NCBI GenBank assembly: GCA_029721515.1 | Contig: CM056558.1 | Span: 15,593,240-15,657,239 of the forward strand | Source of the DNA: Synanceia verrucosa | Lineage: Eukaryota; Chordata; Actinopteri; Perciformes; Synanceiidae | Direction: 5' to 3' | Length of the DNA stretch: 64,000 nt | Shown here: piece after piece, positions 13,090-28,100 of the stretch | How positions within the stretch are numbered: position 1 is the first letter of the stretch | Layout of the letters: each line of letters starts with the position of its first letter | Made by a program: the position numbers and the translations under genes | Notes under the pieces: generated by a model | The model's input: the letters and a program-made list of their open reading frames with translations, nothing else | Database searches by the model: none | What the model was told of the DNA's origin: nothing

Positions 13090-15718
13090 TACAGGTGGTG
13101 TACTTCCGTTGGGCTGACTCACATTAGGGCACAGGGACGCTAATGAACCCAAAGCTCTGGGCTTTAATGACCACTTAACAGAGACTGCCTATTCAAAAGC
13201 CGCTTACAAATATATTAGAGCAGTAAATTTCAAAGGCTGATGTGAGTCACATTAACATTAATTTCAGAAAAGCAACATAAATGGGTTTCAGATGTTTCAA
13301 TATTACACTAAGTTCATCGAAGTGCACTTCATTTGTTCATTTGATCATACCTATGCACTGCCCTTTTGCCCTTCAGTTTTTCTCACATTGATATAGCAGT
13401 TTAAACCGTTATTGGAATTGTTGTATGCAACCAATCCCTGCACTCTCCTCTGCAGATATCAAGCCAGCAAACGTATTCATCACAGCTACAGGAGTAGTGA
13501 AACTAGGAGACTTGGGACTGGGACGATTCTTCAGCTCCAAAACCACTGCCGCTCACTCACTAGGTAAGTTACTATGGTCTGCATGTCATGCATGTGGCAA
13601 TGCACATGTAAACACACACTCTTAGACACAGCAGTCCCCAGTAATCACCCAATGTTGGCTGTTTCATTAGGCATGGTGAGCCCAGAGCCATGTGTCATGC
13701 AGTCATGCTGCCTAGCCACGTCTGTGACCAGCCCATTGAAAGGCCACTTAGCCACTTCCTGTTGCCTTGACCTTTGAACCGAACAGAGTTGAAGACTCAG
13801 TAGAGCCATTCGACACACAGCTCTGATTGTGACCTTGTGCGATAAAACACACCAGCCAACTTTACAGTCACGTTCACTGTTGGCATATATGGATGTGTTT
13901 GTCACTTGCAGGAAATAACATATCATTATTGCTTTGTTCAAAGGACTGAGAAGTGTAGCACAGCGTTTTCACAATAAAATCTTATTTAAGATTTAATAGA
14001 AGTGTGCTAAACCTGAGACTGCCCAAACTGATAAAAAGAGTGGCACCACATGTTTAAATGTGTTATTTAACATATACAGTGTTTAATGACTGTGGGCCTT
14101 TTACTGTAAATCTTTACGAACCTCAAGAAGAGTGTGAAACAGCGTTTAAGTGATCGTCGATTTCCAAAAGGAATAGACTTTTGTCACTTTACAGGAGACA
14201 TGGGGTTTAACACAAATACACACAGAGTCATGTAAACACATCTACCTCTGTTTAAGTATGTCCCAGTGTTTAAAACACAAATGTGCCTGTTAACAGTTTG
14301 TTACCAGCCTGTTCCTACCAGCATTCATCATCAGTGTATCCTATTTTTAACGTATCTACACTCCTGTACCTTGTTGTTGTTTTGCATCACAATGTGTAAT
14401 GCTGCAAAGTTATGAAAGAGAGAAACTAGAAAATATTAGATATTAAGCCATAAAAAAAATAAAGTAAAATCTATGGCATCATAAGATAATGAATTCTCCC
14501 CTTTACTGTATAAAGGATGATATAATGTGGGAATGATTTGCTGTTAAGAAATTAAATTAAGTTTAGCCACAATTTTAAACCACCATGTCTGAAATGACAT
14601 GTTATATTATGTGATATTGCTTGTTTTGTGTTCTCTTACATTCACTTGACTACTTTTAGGTCTAACAAAATGATGTTTCTGGACAGTAGAATTGTTGGCA
14701 ATTTTTTTTCCCAACATAACCAAAGGCAACAAAAATCCTTAAGTGTATTGCAAGAATTGATCCATTGGTTAAGGACGCAAATCATTCACCTAATATGTGT
14801 TTTGGTTACATTCGTTAGGCAACTGTACAAACACTGGGGCAAGCAGCGATCCCACAGTACTTTTTCCTTTGTCCTTGTATGTTGAGTTAATAGTGTTGAA
14901 AATATTGCACAGTAAAGTGTTATATAGATCAGTGCAATGGAGATTATGTTATCCAACATCCCCTCAGCAATTTTAACTGCTTCTTAGATAGGAAAATGTA
15001 AAAAAAAAAAAAAAATCATGGACAAACGATAAAGGCTGTCATTTATGCTGTCTCACCTCCATATGTCAAACTCTTATTACTGCTTTTCTAAGCTCTTGTA
15101 CAGCAGCGGCCCAGCCGTTTGAGAAGGTATAGGTCACACAATCAACTCAGTAGCCATATCAACTAAGCAGGGCCAGCAGCATCTGTGATTGCTCATTAAA
15201 TGTTGAATCCACAGCACCCTCTTTAGGCTGGCAGAGGACAGACAGCCCCACAAGCACAGGGGTCAACTGTCGTCAACGCTCTGGATGCAATCAAGACTGC
15301 TTCGTTAATCTTTAGAAAACTATTTGAATAGCAGATCTCCTCTCCGTCTTCATCTTGGTCACTTATCCCTCTCGCCTGCTGCCATTTCTCTATCTTGCTT
15401 GTCCTCACTTCTCCTTCCCTCTGTCCCTCCCTCTGGCGCTTAGACTTTCAGTCAGAAAGGAGAGAGAGAGAGAGAGGCAATATGTCAGGAAAAAGAAAGG
15501 AGCTTAAGAAATAGAACAACGGGTGACAAAGAAACAGAAATGGGAAGGAAGAATGTGTGAGAGAATGTGACAAGAGTGACACTGGGGAAAAAAGAGGAGA
15601 AGAAAGAAAGCAGAGAGGAAAAAAGTTAGAAGGAGCGGGAGAAAGGAAGAGGGGAGAATATGACAATGTGACAAAAAATGGAGGAGAAAAAGGAAAGCAA
15701 GAGAGAGGGATAGAAAGA

Positions 15719-15781
<63 letters not shown>

Positions 15782-18700
15782 GGCGTGGGTCTGTAATGAG
15801 CGCAGCCACCCAGCTGAACAGTAGAGCAGGGTGGTGGAGATGAGATGGAGGTCCAGGCATACCGCCTGTCAGCTCCCAGGCTTTCAACTCAGCAGACACA
15901 CACACACGCAGCGTTTTTGTCTTTCACACACTCTTGCACTCACTGAAAGACACACCGACTCTTTGTCTCCTATACAGATGTATATGCATGCGCTTATCCA
16001 CATGGGCTGGAATGCATGCACGCATGTAGCGGCAGATGATGGTGCACATTCACGCAGTTGTGCAGCAGCACAGGGCTGACAGACACAAACAGTGATAGAT
16101 GCACACACTCTGACATGCAAAAGACTCATAGAGTTATAGCAAGAGTAGGGTAAAAGAGTAAAGGGTTAAAAGAATCATAGTAATGGGAAAGCTGATATAA
16201 TTGTTAGGGGAATGAGAGACTCGCCAATTGGCACTAATAAGTAGTATAATATACCTGCAATTAACACCTGTAATGAGAGAGGTGTTGACGTTGAGTTATG
16301 AGGGAAAGAGAGGAAAGGGAAATTAGAGGCGGAGGGACAACATAATGGAAGCAGAAAGACTTCAGGGAGGCTGATGTTGAAAATTTATGTACTACATATT
16401 ATGTACACTATATTGCCAAAAGTATTCGCTCCCCCATCCAAATGATCAGAATCAGGTGTTCCAATCACTTCCATGGCCACAGGTGTAAAAAATCAAGCAC
16501 CTAGACATGCAGACTGCTTTTACAAACATCTGTGAAAGAATGGGTCGCTCTCAGGAGCTCAGTGAATTCCAGCGTGGAACTGTGATAGGATGCCACCTGT
16601 GCAACAAATCCAGTCATGAAATTTCCTCACTCCTAAATATTCCACTGTCAACTGTCAGCTGTATTATAAGAAATCGGAAGTGTTTGGGAATGACAGCAAC
16701 TCAGCCACGAAGTGGAAGGCCACATAAACTGACGGAGCGGGGTCAGCGGATGCTGAGGCGCATAGTGCGAAGAGGTCACCAACTTTCTGCAGAGTCAATC
16801 ACTACAGACCTCCAAACTTCATGTGGCCTTCAGATTAGCTCAAGAACAGTGCACAGAGAGCTTCATGGAATGGGTTTCCGTGGCCGAGCAGCTGCATCCA
16901 AGCCATACATCACCAAGTGCAATGCAAAGCGTCGGATGCAGTGGTGTAAAGCACGCCGCCACTGGGCTCTAGAGCAGTGGAGACGTTCTCTGGAGTGACG
17001 AATCACACTTCTCCATCTGGCAATCTGATGGATGAGTCTGGGTTTGGCGGTTGCCAGGGCAACGATACTTATCAGACTACATTGTGCCAAGTGTAAAGTT
17101 TGGTGGAGGGGGGATTATGGTGTGGGGTTGTTTTTCAGGAGCTGGGCTTGGCCCCTTAGTTCCAGTGAAAGGAACTCTGAATGCTTCAGCATACCAAGAC
17201 ATTTTGGACAATTCCATGCTCCCAACTTTGTGGGAACAGTTTAGAGCTGGCCCCTTCCTCTTCCAACATGACTGTGCACCAGTGCACAAAACAAGGTCCA
17301 TAAAGACATGGAGGACACAGGCTGGTGTGGATGAACCTGGCTGGCCTGCACAGAGTCCTGACCTCAACCCGATAGAACACCTTTGGGATGAATTAGATCA
17401 GAGACTGAGAGCCAGGCCTTCTCATCCAACATCAGTGTGTGACCTCACAAATATGCTTCTGGAAGAATGGTCAAAAATTCCCATAAACACACTCCTAAAC
17501 CTTATGGACAGCCTTCCCAGAAGAGTTGAAGCTGTTATAGCTGCAAAGGGTGGACCGACTTCATATTGAACCCTATGGATTAGGAATGGGATGTCACTTA
17601 AGTTCATGTGCGAGTCAAGGCAGGTGAGCGAATACTTTTGACAATATAGTGTATTTCAACATACATATATGTATAAAGGCATGGTTAGCTTATAAAGGCA
17701 AGCTAATCAGTTATGAAACAAAGAGGGCAAGGTGAAGAGCCAAATGGGGGAGGGTGGGGACTCAGCAGGAGAAAAACATAATTGGAATATGAGGGAATAC
17801 AGAGAACGCCTTCTGACTATGAGATTATGTTTTTTTTTTTGCCTGTGCTCCTGCCTGGAACTTTACGTCTTATTTGTTAGAACGCAATGGAGCAGAGGTT
17901 TCCAAACTGCTGCCTTGGGTCTGAATGAGAAACTAAATCATTGCCTTTGATATTCCACTTGCTGTTCAAAGTACAGAAACTGGTAACAGAGCACACATTA
18001 GAGAAGGCTTGCACCATAAATGGAAACTCATCATGAAGTGCTTAACAGCGTTTAACTACTCGTGTAAAAGCTTAAATTGTTGATAAAGACATTTTGGAAA
18101 GTCTGAATCCATAAATGTGTTTAAAAGATAACCAATGTTGGTTCATTTATCAAAACATTATGCTGGATGACATCTCACCTCTTATACAACAACAATTACC
18201 CTGTTTCGCACAGAATACAGTGTTGTCACAGCTATTCACAATAATGGAAATCAATCCCAACATGACTTTCAATTTATCTGCATGAATAAGTAATGTGCTC
18301 CCGATTTAGCATGCTAAAGGAGACTGAGCCAGCGCTGGTGCCTTTTTTATGCCGCTATTAGCATAAAAGAGGCTGATTCTTTTTAATCAACTAATAATGA
18401 ACGTTAGGGGAGCTTGTTCAGACTGCACCATGAGACCCCATAGCTCACACACTGACCACAGTACCAATCTGATGACCAATTTAACTCATTGAGTGCCAGC
18501 CCCTTTTTAAGACCGAAAGTACCTTGTGCCAGCGTTTTTGGCTATTTTGAATCATCTTTCATGATGCACAGAATATTTTATACGTCTCTTTATGTCCTGA
18601 CTACAAATCCTAGAAGCCCCAAAATTACTCACAGGCTGTGGGAGACCGCAATTGGCCACCCGGTGCCGAAAACGTACTATATACGTTTTTGGAAATCAAG

Positions 18701-21700
18701 CGTTCTATTTTAAAGAAACGTAAATGTATGTCATTGGCACTCAAAGAGTTAAACAGCAACCCCCGTTTATTCCTTCACTTGCTCTCTCTTGCTTCCTCTC
18801 TGCCTGTGCAGATGCTGATCGTTTTTGGAATGACAGGTAACACTTCATTATTCAAAACCATACATTTAAGATGAAAGCCATTTTTTTTCCTCTATCTAAT
18901 TAGATCAGCACCAAAATTATAAGTGCTGGCTTTCATTTCAGTTCTCAGAGACTTTGAGTCTAATAGCCCTCTCTGTAATAGTTACATTAATTGCAATTTA
19001 CATTAGTCTCCTCCAACCCGTGCAAAATTGACTCTGGAGCGTTTGTGTGTGTGCGCACTTGTGAGTACTGTAGTTGATTGTAACGTTATCTCTTTTTCCC
19101 TTCCATTTTCCTGCTGAGTGACTTAAATTTCTGAGATGTTTCTGCTCAAGAGCTGTTCTTACCCAGCTCACGTCAACTGTTGGTGCATATTGTAAACTTG
19201 ACTTCCACCAGTTGCCCCCTCTCTCCTCATAGCTCTATCTAAATGTTTTCGAGCAAAGTCGCCTTTTTGTGTATAAATCCCCTTTGTGTCTGGAATAAGC
19301 AAAGAAAAAATACATTGAATTTTATATTTACATTTATTCTTTTGGCAGAGGCTTTTGTCCAAAGCAGTGTACAACAGAGGTGCAGTTAGGCCAGCTGTCA
19401 AACTATCGCCACACAGAGGTTTCATACCAGGCTCAGAATCAAACCCACCGCTGGTTTTGTGCACCGAATCTCAACAAAAGTAAATGGTGTCTAAAACTGT
19501 GGAAGAATAAAAAGCATATTGAGCCGGGGCAGTGCGGATGGGGAATCAAGACCACTGTGGCCGATGGGCATATGATTTTCAGAAGGGCATCAAGGCCAAA
19601 AGGGCCACTGGATTCCTGCCAAGCTACGAAAAGGTTCCCTTGTTTTCCCTCTCCACCTGTGCTCTCTATATAAGGTTCAATTATATTAATTGCTCCACAA
19701 GCTAATTTCATAAATGTACACACCCTCAATTCTACAGGGAGGATGTAAAATGGGCGAGTGGGCTTCCATTGCCTAGCACTGGACACCACTCAAACTGCAT
19801 TTGAAACTAATAGACAAGTCATCAATGGGATAGAAATAAAGCAATGAATTGCTAGGTCATCTATATCATATTGTAATCAGACTTTCAGTCAATGTCATTT
19901 AAACAGTTGAAATATAAGGTTAAAGTTAATCAGTAGTCCAAGTCAAATATTTGAGCGTAACAAATCAGTTTTCTGGTTAATAATCAGTATGGGTCCCACA
20001 GAGAATGCAAGATGATGTTGCTTATCGTAAACATGTAAGGCTCTACAGTGGAGCCTACACACATGATGGAGGCTGGACACCAACTCAGCAGAGTGTAGGT
20101 GTCATCTTCATATGCCAGTAAGCCTCCATTCATGTTTGTTTGAGAGGATGTGGAATGAGCAGAGTCTTGAGAGCTGTTCAGCACCGGTTAGAGGGCTGGT
20201 AGAATTTCCATCCCTTAACCATATGTGACTAATATAAAACCTCTGCTGGATTTGCTTGATGGACTTTAACATGGGAAATCACAGCAAAAAGAAAGCAAAT
20301 GAAAAAAGCAGCCAGTCGGACTCAGCTAAGAGAGCTGCAAATCTCCGAGGCTTCCCGCAGTGTGTTATAGATGTGATGTCGAGCTGTGGTTCGTCTTTGT
20401 GTCCAGTTGGGTGAAGGTCTGATTCTCTGGAGCTCTGCCAGTCGCCATGGCAGTTTGGGTTTCTTGACTTTCCAAACCAGAACCAGAAACGGGCCAACCT
20501 TTAAGGCTCCACCACTGCTCCCTCTGACTACTGTTTCAGATCATTTCAGAGCCCCAGTAATCAAAACTGATTTATGTATATTTTGTGTGCGCGACTCAGT
20601 CTGCTGTACATATGTCTGCAACTTTGTGGTACTTGTACAATTGCATGCACTGTAATGGGTGTGCATGATGATATCTAACCTTATTAAATGTCAGCTTACT
20701 TAGAATTTACAGAGGCAGTGCACTTGAAAGACTCCCCCCCAGTTGTCTTTTTTGAACTCTCGCTAAAATATGGGGAGTAATCCAACCTCTGAATGATTCA
20801 CAGTGTGAGGCTGCTCTACCATTCCTCACCTGGCTTTCTGTTCTGTGTGAGGTGTGTCAGTGTTGCTGATGAACTGGGGGAAGCATGGGTTTGCATTGCA
20901 AAATGTTAACACTTATTCTCTCTTTGTCCTGTTCTCCTTTTCTACCTCTGTCTATCTCTTTCTGTCCTCCTCTCTTGCTCCCCCCTCATCTCTTCCAGTG
21001 GGTACACCTTACTACATGTCACCAGAGAGGATACATGAAAACGGATACAACTTCAAATCTGACATCTGGTCGCTAGGATGCCTGCTCTACGAGGTAAACT
21101 ATGGGAATGTGTGCACACAGTGTCACCCTGCAGTCGACTGTGGGAGTGATGTGGGAACACATTGGCTCAGACACACACATAAACAAATAAACCATCCTCA
21201 ATATAATAGAGTACTGCAAGACAGTATCGACAGACACACCTGCACTTTCCCACATGGTTACACTGCATTTCCTTACACCTTCGCAACAAGTTGTATTATG
21301 CACAATAAATAAAATACACTTATACGTAGCAAATAGGGATGTAATGATACAAACAACCGATACTGGGTTAACAATTTTTTTTTTTAAACACTGGATATTT
21401 AAAACAAATCCCACATCCTCTATTTCAAGATCACTTGCGACCATTGTCTCTCGTTCCGTCTGAATACCTGACAGTGACAGTACGACGTTGAACATGTAGT
21501 GACGTATGACGTTGAGCAAGTGAACTCAAAAGTAGATTACAGCCTCTGCTGTTTAAAAAGGACATCGAGACTCATTTTTCATCTTAGCTGATTTGAAACG
21601 TCACACATTTGTCACACAATTTTTAACTAATTTTTAATTTTTAACTCTAGCGATACAATATTCAAATGTTCCATTTATTTACCAGTTACCCCTCTCGTTC

Positions 21701-23908
21701 CATACTGCTCCTTCTCTTAAGATTCTCTGAGTTCTTTCGCCTGGGAACCTGCTAAATGTTGAAAAGCTTCGAGTGAAGGGAACTGACATGGCCATGTGTT
21801 TTAGATAAGGCCGCCCAGTGACACTGACTAGTTTGATTAGTCAGGAGCGAAGCACCACAGGGCTGTGCTGTAGACCACACTGAGTGGAAACAAGCCCGGG
21901 AGGAGCACACAGCATAGGGAACAAAGGGGGAGCAGAACAGTGATAGACATGGATGATAGCAGTCAATCTGATGTTTCACCTTGCCAACCTTTGCATGCAC
22001 AGCATGCACCGAATGCGCGCACACACACACACGCACACATACACACACACTTTCAGAGACACACTGTTGGCCAAGGAAACACGCACATTTCCCTCCCCTC
22101 CTCTGCCCTAACTCCCCTGAGCTGCTGATCACTTGGGCTGCATTTCAACGCACCAGTGACTACACCTTCTCTACAGCGCCTCAGGCATAGAGAGGTGGAG
22201 AACGTGCAAGGGAAGAAGTTTGAGCCCAGCTTGCAGGTCATGGTTGCCCAGAGACCACAGCCCTCCATGCTAATCACTTCCCCACAATGCACCACGGCAA
22301 TGCAGGGCTTTGGTTGGTTGAAAGCGATGGTTGCTCACATTTAATTTTGGTACTTTTTTATGTGTGTGTTTTTAACATGGAATATGCTACATTTACTCTT
22401 AATTAAAAGTTTAAGTTGCCCAGTTTCTACAGCATCATGATTGGCTAACCACACCAGCACAGCAGATCACAGTTTTGTTTAATTATTTTTTTTTAAATTT
22501 AGGTTAAGTTGGAGCTAATTGTGACTTCAACTGCCAGACAATTTGACACAATTATTTTTGAGCATTTTGCCATAAAGAATATCCTTCAAATATCATCAAA
22601 CATTTGGCTTTGTTTAATTATTGATTTTCTTCAGATTTTTTTTTCATTATTTTGTTAAGGAAGATGTTCATTGCATGTGCTGGCTGAGCATTGATTGTTT
22701 CACAGATTCAGATGGCGCATAGTCACATTGATCTCTTATGACTTTCACCCTTAGGACTACTGCTTGGGGTCACAGTATGGTCTGAACACAGAGGAAACAA
22801 GATGGAGACCAGAGATAGGAGAGGTAGAGAGCAAAAGTGAAAAAAATAAAGAGATACTTGTGCTCCCCCAGGAGGTCAGGAGGCAGGGAATAGAGATGAT
22901 GGGTGAAAAAGTTCAGGAATCTATGTAGGAACAATATAGGAAGCTAGGGAAGTGGCTAGGCAGTAGATGTCTAAAGAAGAGGAGATAGAAGGTTAGATAG
23001 AGAGAGAGCTGAGGGGCAGAGGGGGAAAATAACAACTGGTGAGAACAGGGCTATAGATTGCTGGAGAGAAGAGAAAAACGTGGGGTGTTCATTCAGAGAG
23101 GAGGAGACGGAACTCCAGCCATTAGGTCAAGGTGAGCCATGCAAGCAGCCTGTGGAGATAAAGATTTTACAACCTTACTGTTACCAGTGCAGCACTCACC
23201 GAGCCATGCATATTCTCTTTGAAGAGCAGACCCTTGCTTTCCACTCCTCTTGGTGAGAGGGCTCCACGGTGCATTCAGTGTCAGGAAACTTAGCTCTTTC
23301 TCTCGAAACTCTTCTTCATTCCTCTTTGTGCTATTCTTCTGCTCTGTGTGTTCCCTTCCATACAGTATGCCTCCCCTTTTCTCACTTAACCTGCAGTCAT
23401 AAGGAGTTCCACATCTAATACCTCTGCTAGTCATTGATTTCACTCTGAACATACAGGATGGGTTGTGCGTGTGTGTTTCCCAGGGAGTTTGGTTCCTTAT
23501 GTGTGAAACGACTCCATTTTATGGAGGCTGCATTTTTCATTCCTGTGCCTGGGGGTTGGGTTAGGGTCTGAAGGGTCTGTCCGTCAATACCTGGTCATTG
23601 TGTCTGTGTCTGTCTTAATCTCCTATTCTGTTTGATCCCTCTCTCCTCGTGTCTGACCTCATTACAACACCTACCCTACCCTACCCGCTACCACCAAAAG
23701 ATCCTACACCGTGGTAAACAAGAGCTGCAGTTGCCGGGAGGTTGTCTCCCGGGGTGACCAGGAAGTTGAAGAGGCAGCTTGGTCACACACACACACACAC
23801 CAGTGGATGAGATTTTGGTCTCCTAGTGCTGTCCCCTCCTGCTCTCCATCAAAACCACCTCACATTCACATTTTTCCTTCCCTTGCTGTGTAAAAGAGAT
23901 GCATATAT

Positions 23909-23966
<58 letters not shown>

Positions 23967-25056
23967 GGCCTCCAGCTCGTACAAAGTTTCACGGTTGCTG
24001 TGTTTCATATAAAGGTTAGCAGAGGAGGAGAGTATCTTGGAACAGCTTTTCTGGAATGTGTCTCCTTCCTGAAGGAGCCTCCTGCCGTACTGCTCGCCCT
24101 CCCCTCTTGTTTTGCTGTTGGTTTTATGAGGCCCAAAAATGTTGTATTCTCAGCAGCTGGCATTTGCATGTGATGAGTTGGCCCCCGTGGCTAGCTCTCT
24201 ATATGTTTTTGAAAATTGGAGTGGGCTGTTTTTGCAAGCAAGGACTGATGCCTGTGGATATCCCTGGTATCATTTAATGTGTTTCATATAGTTTGTGTAG
24301 TTTTTTTATATCCATGTTCCTCCCATCAGTGTCAGTACCAGGCTGTGCCAAATGTGCAATGTTTTTCCTCCTCTATGTTTGTTCATCCATAAGTTGTCTT
24401 ACCTGTGATTTCCCTCCTGCTCTCTGTCTGCAGTTTAAACCATTTGTAGTTTGGCATCTTGGGGAAATACACTGCTCTCACCTGTTAACTAAATAAGAAG
24501 ATAAAAAGTTCCTGTCTGTTTTACTTGAGTTTACTTGAGTTGACTTGACTTTGACTTTACTTAAGTTATTGTAAGGGTTAAAGATAAGCTATATTGTGTT
24601 AATTAGTGAGCTTTAGAGATGCCGTAGGTTTGGTATAGGGATTTTGTCACTTGTTTCTGCTTGTTTCTGCTTTCACTGCTAACCTAAGCTAACAGGCTGT
24701 AGCTTCATGTTTAACAGACATGACAGACAGACATGAGAGTGGCATTGACGTTCTCATCTAACTCGTCAGGAAAGCCAAACTGCAGTGAGATACACATAAG
24801 ACATAAGCACACAAAAAAAAAAACATTCAACCTGCTGGAACAATCTGGCACTTTCAACTTATCTGGACATCCGTCTTTCTTCTTCTTATCTTTCTTCCCT
24901 TTTTAGTGTGTTGAAGCAGAGGGGTGATGAATCCACTGGGTGTAGGTGTATTTTTAATGAATGCCCCTACACTGTGACTTATTGCATTGATTAATATATC
25001 ATCATAAAACCACATGAAGGACCAATGAGCACATGAAAAAGTCATGCTTTCCTCAC

Positions 25057-25117
<61 letters not shown>

Positions 25118-28100
25118 ATACAAAATACACTTTCTACGTGTGTTAACATTTAGGTATTTTAATGTAGCGTGTGCCTATAATTGTATGTGTGCGTATGTGT
25201 TTATAAATGAGTAAGTGAGAACTTGTAAGGAACTCTTCAGTCCCAGGCTGTAAGGGCTCCGGGGATGACAGGGGGATGGAGGGAGAAGACGGGAGCCTCT
25301 CAGAGCTCCTTTTAATTGGTGTACAGGGAGAGAAGCTGGAGAGGGAGAGAAAAAGGGAGAGGAAGAAAAAGAGAGAGAGGGAGAGATACCAGTGGTAATT
25401 ATGCTGGAAGGCCCCATCCAGACGTTTTTCCACAGACAGGGAAACTGGGTGGACCAGCCAGAGCCTGGCCAGCTGATGAAGAGAGGATGAACAAAGGAAG
25501 GAGCGTGTGTGAGTGTGTTCTGCCACCAGCAGCTCACACCCCTTTGGACAGACAGCAAGCATGCGTGTGCATTGTATGTCTCTCGAATATCAATGAACCG
25601 TACACACACACACAGTCTCATACTCACCAGGGCCTCAGAGGTCAGAGAGTGAGTCAATCATCTAACCCATTGCGACGACACACTCTGAAAAACGGAGTGT
25701 GTGCATGTGTGTGTGCAGGGGGCCGGCAGCTGTCAGGGGCTAGGAGCAGCAGGCACTAATGAAGCAGATGAATAGTGCAAAAACTCCCAAATACAAACAG
25801 GACAGTTGACATTTTTCATCTGTCAAAAGCGGAAGATGCATGAAAATACAATGGGGTCTTGTTTAACCCTTTGCCTCCTGGTGTCTATGGCTGGATGATT
25901 TTCTTTTTTTTCTCTCTGTCTGCTTCTGTCTCACCTTTTTTTTTCTTTTTTTTCCCCTTCTCTCATTTACTGACAGATTTGTAGTTTTGGGAAGCACTGC
26001 CCAGCCCTTACACACAAACCCACTGACGTCCACACAGCTTTGCTACACAGTACTTACAGGTAAAAGAGGTGTTTTCCCACATGGTTGATACCAAGTCACT
26101 GAAGTGAGCTTTTACTGAAAGGAGTCAGAACAGTTTGTGGAAAATGGCCTTAAGTTCTTTGAGAGCTCTTAGTTGAGCAGTTATTAGTTTGATTAGCTGC
26201 TTATTTATTTGCTGCAGGTTAAACAGTTGCGGGGTCTGTGGCATCTTCGGTAACGTGGTGCAGTAATAAAGACATATTTTTGCAGGCCAGTCTGAATGTT
26301 AGCATTGCACTTGTTCCAGCTACAAAAAGTCAGTGGCATTTTTCCATTAGGTTTTGAGTGTTAATCTTTTCACATGAACACCGCTTTTATGATTTTTAAA
26401 GCCTAAATGTGATCAGAAGTAAAACACAAATGTTAGTCTGTAAACAACAGTAGCATGACTGGATCTCATTTAGCCACTTATTAAAAGCTTCAAAATTCAC
26501 AGGAAAGATTGGATATTTACTGACCCATTTTACATTGTTGAACAAAACGTTAAATCTTTCAGACGCTGTTTCAGGCAACTGAAATCCCATTAACAACAAA
26601 ACCAAAACATTGACTTCCAAGACGAGGGAATTTATTTCCAGGTTTTAAGATTCATTCCTGTTGCACTCATGCAGTTTTTACAAAAACTGCTAATTTGAAC
26701 GTGTCGCTCAATCGCTGCAGAATCAAATGTGAAATCTGAGGTTACAGATGCGAGGCTTTGTTACTGATGGAGGTGCATCATTGCTGACACACACAGGAAT
26801 ACACATTTCCTCACACATCTCATCACTGTCTACCACCTGCTGTGCCAGTCTCTGTCATAATTGTTGGAGCAGAGGGAGAGAGGTGTCCAAGGGGAGAGAG
26901 GGAGATCCTCTTTTCTCACTGTTCACATGTTTTTGTGAGGATATTCTGTGTTAATGTGAGTTTTTGATGAAGAGCGCGGATGAATGCACGGTGGTAAATT
27001 ATGTCCAGAGGAGAGATGGCCTGCGGAGTTCCTGCTGCTGTCGTCTTGACTTCCCACTGGAAGTTGTGACAGAGACTCTGTCAAAATCTACCAGATAGAG
27101 AACAACAACTTTTCTGTCTCTGCACCGTCAATTTCAGTCAAGACTGAAATGAAGAAGCCGTCTACGAGTTGACATGTGTGGCACTTTTTTGGACAATGTC
27201 AAAAGGTTACATTTGTAGCTGATTTTTCTTTTTAGTCCTAGTAGTTCTTCTGACTTTACAGATAAGCTGACAGAGAGGCTAGTGGCTTTAAGTGGTTCAA
27301 TGAGTTGGTAACTCAGAGGAAGGAAACCGTTTGGGAAGGAGTGTGAAGAGTTCACCTGGTGTTGTCTTTGGTGGCTGTAACGATGCTCATGTTCTGTCCC
27401 TGCTATGACTGAAAGACAGACTCTGTTATTCTGCCTATATTCCTTTCTGGTCCACTTTACACAGAAGCACTGTGGATAGCAGAGGTCTCTATTGTTCCTA
27501 ATATTGTGGACGATAGCTCATTCACACTGAGCCGCTGTATTCTGTGTGGAACGACTCCATTTGGATCCATATGTAGATACATTGCTGTCAGCTTGTTTCA
27601 CACTACCAATTAACAGGCTGGCAAACACATACTGTACATTCTCCGACAAGAATGTAGGGACCCTGGAAATGGAAAAAAGTATAATAATGTGTTTAAAAAA
27701 AGGAATCAGTGTTTTTCCTTATGTTCTCCTTTTATGGCAAAGCATTCTCCTTGTTTCAGTTCATTACCATTTGTCTACTGACATCCAAAGTTCACAGTAA
27801 AGCTTGAAATGCCCCACAGCACCGAAACAAAAGTGCATATGATGGATATGGATACCTTTGAGCATGAACTTCCTCCTCTCTGGAAGTCACTGAGATGTAC
27901 AACAACATGTCAAAGTGCTCAGAAAATACGTCAGGAGCAGGACACGAAATTGAAATATGGATTTCACAAACATACTTATTAAACACTGCAACTCCTTTTG
28001 ATATCATGTGATTTCCACACTTATCCTTTTGCAACCCTCCGGATGTGTCGTAATTCTATAAAAATGAGTAAAAATTGAACTGAATCAGAGAAAAACTCTA

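Larger units (their letters stand above)
13564..20998 (+). other. nek7: nek7 intron 5 (between exons E and F)
   Basis: 7.4 kb containing a purine-rich tract with GT repeat (15440-15781), Tc1-like copy 2, the TTAA-flanked MITE at 18481 and an interspersed repeat at 19310. 13564-15400 and 19460-20998 show nothing assignable. Confidence 0.85.

Noticed and set aside
21310..21660. Possible hAT-like element starting at GGGATGTAATGATACA
   Set aside because: Only one plausible end was found; no inverted partner or target duplication could be confirmed.
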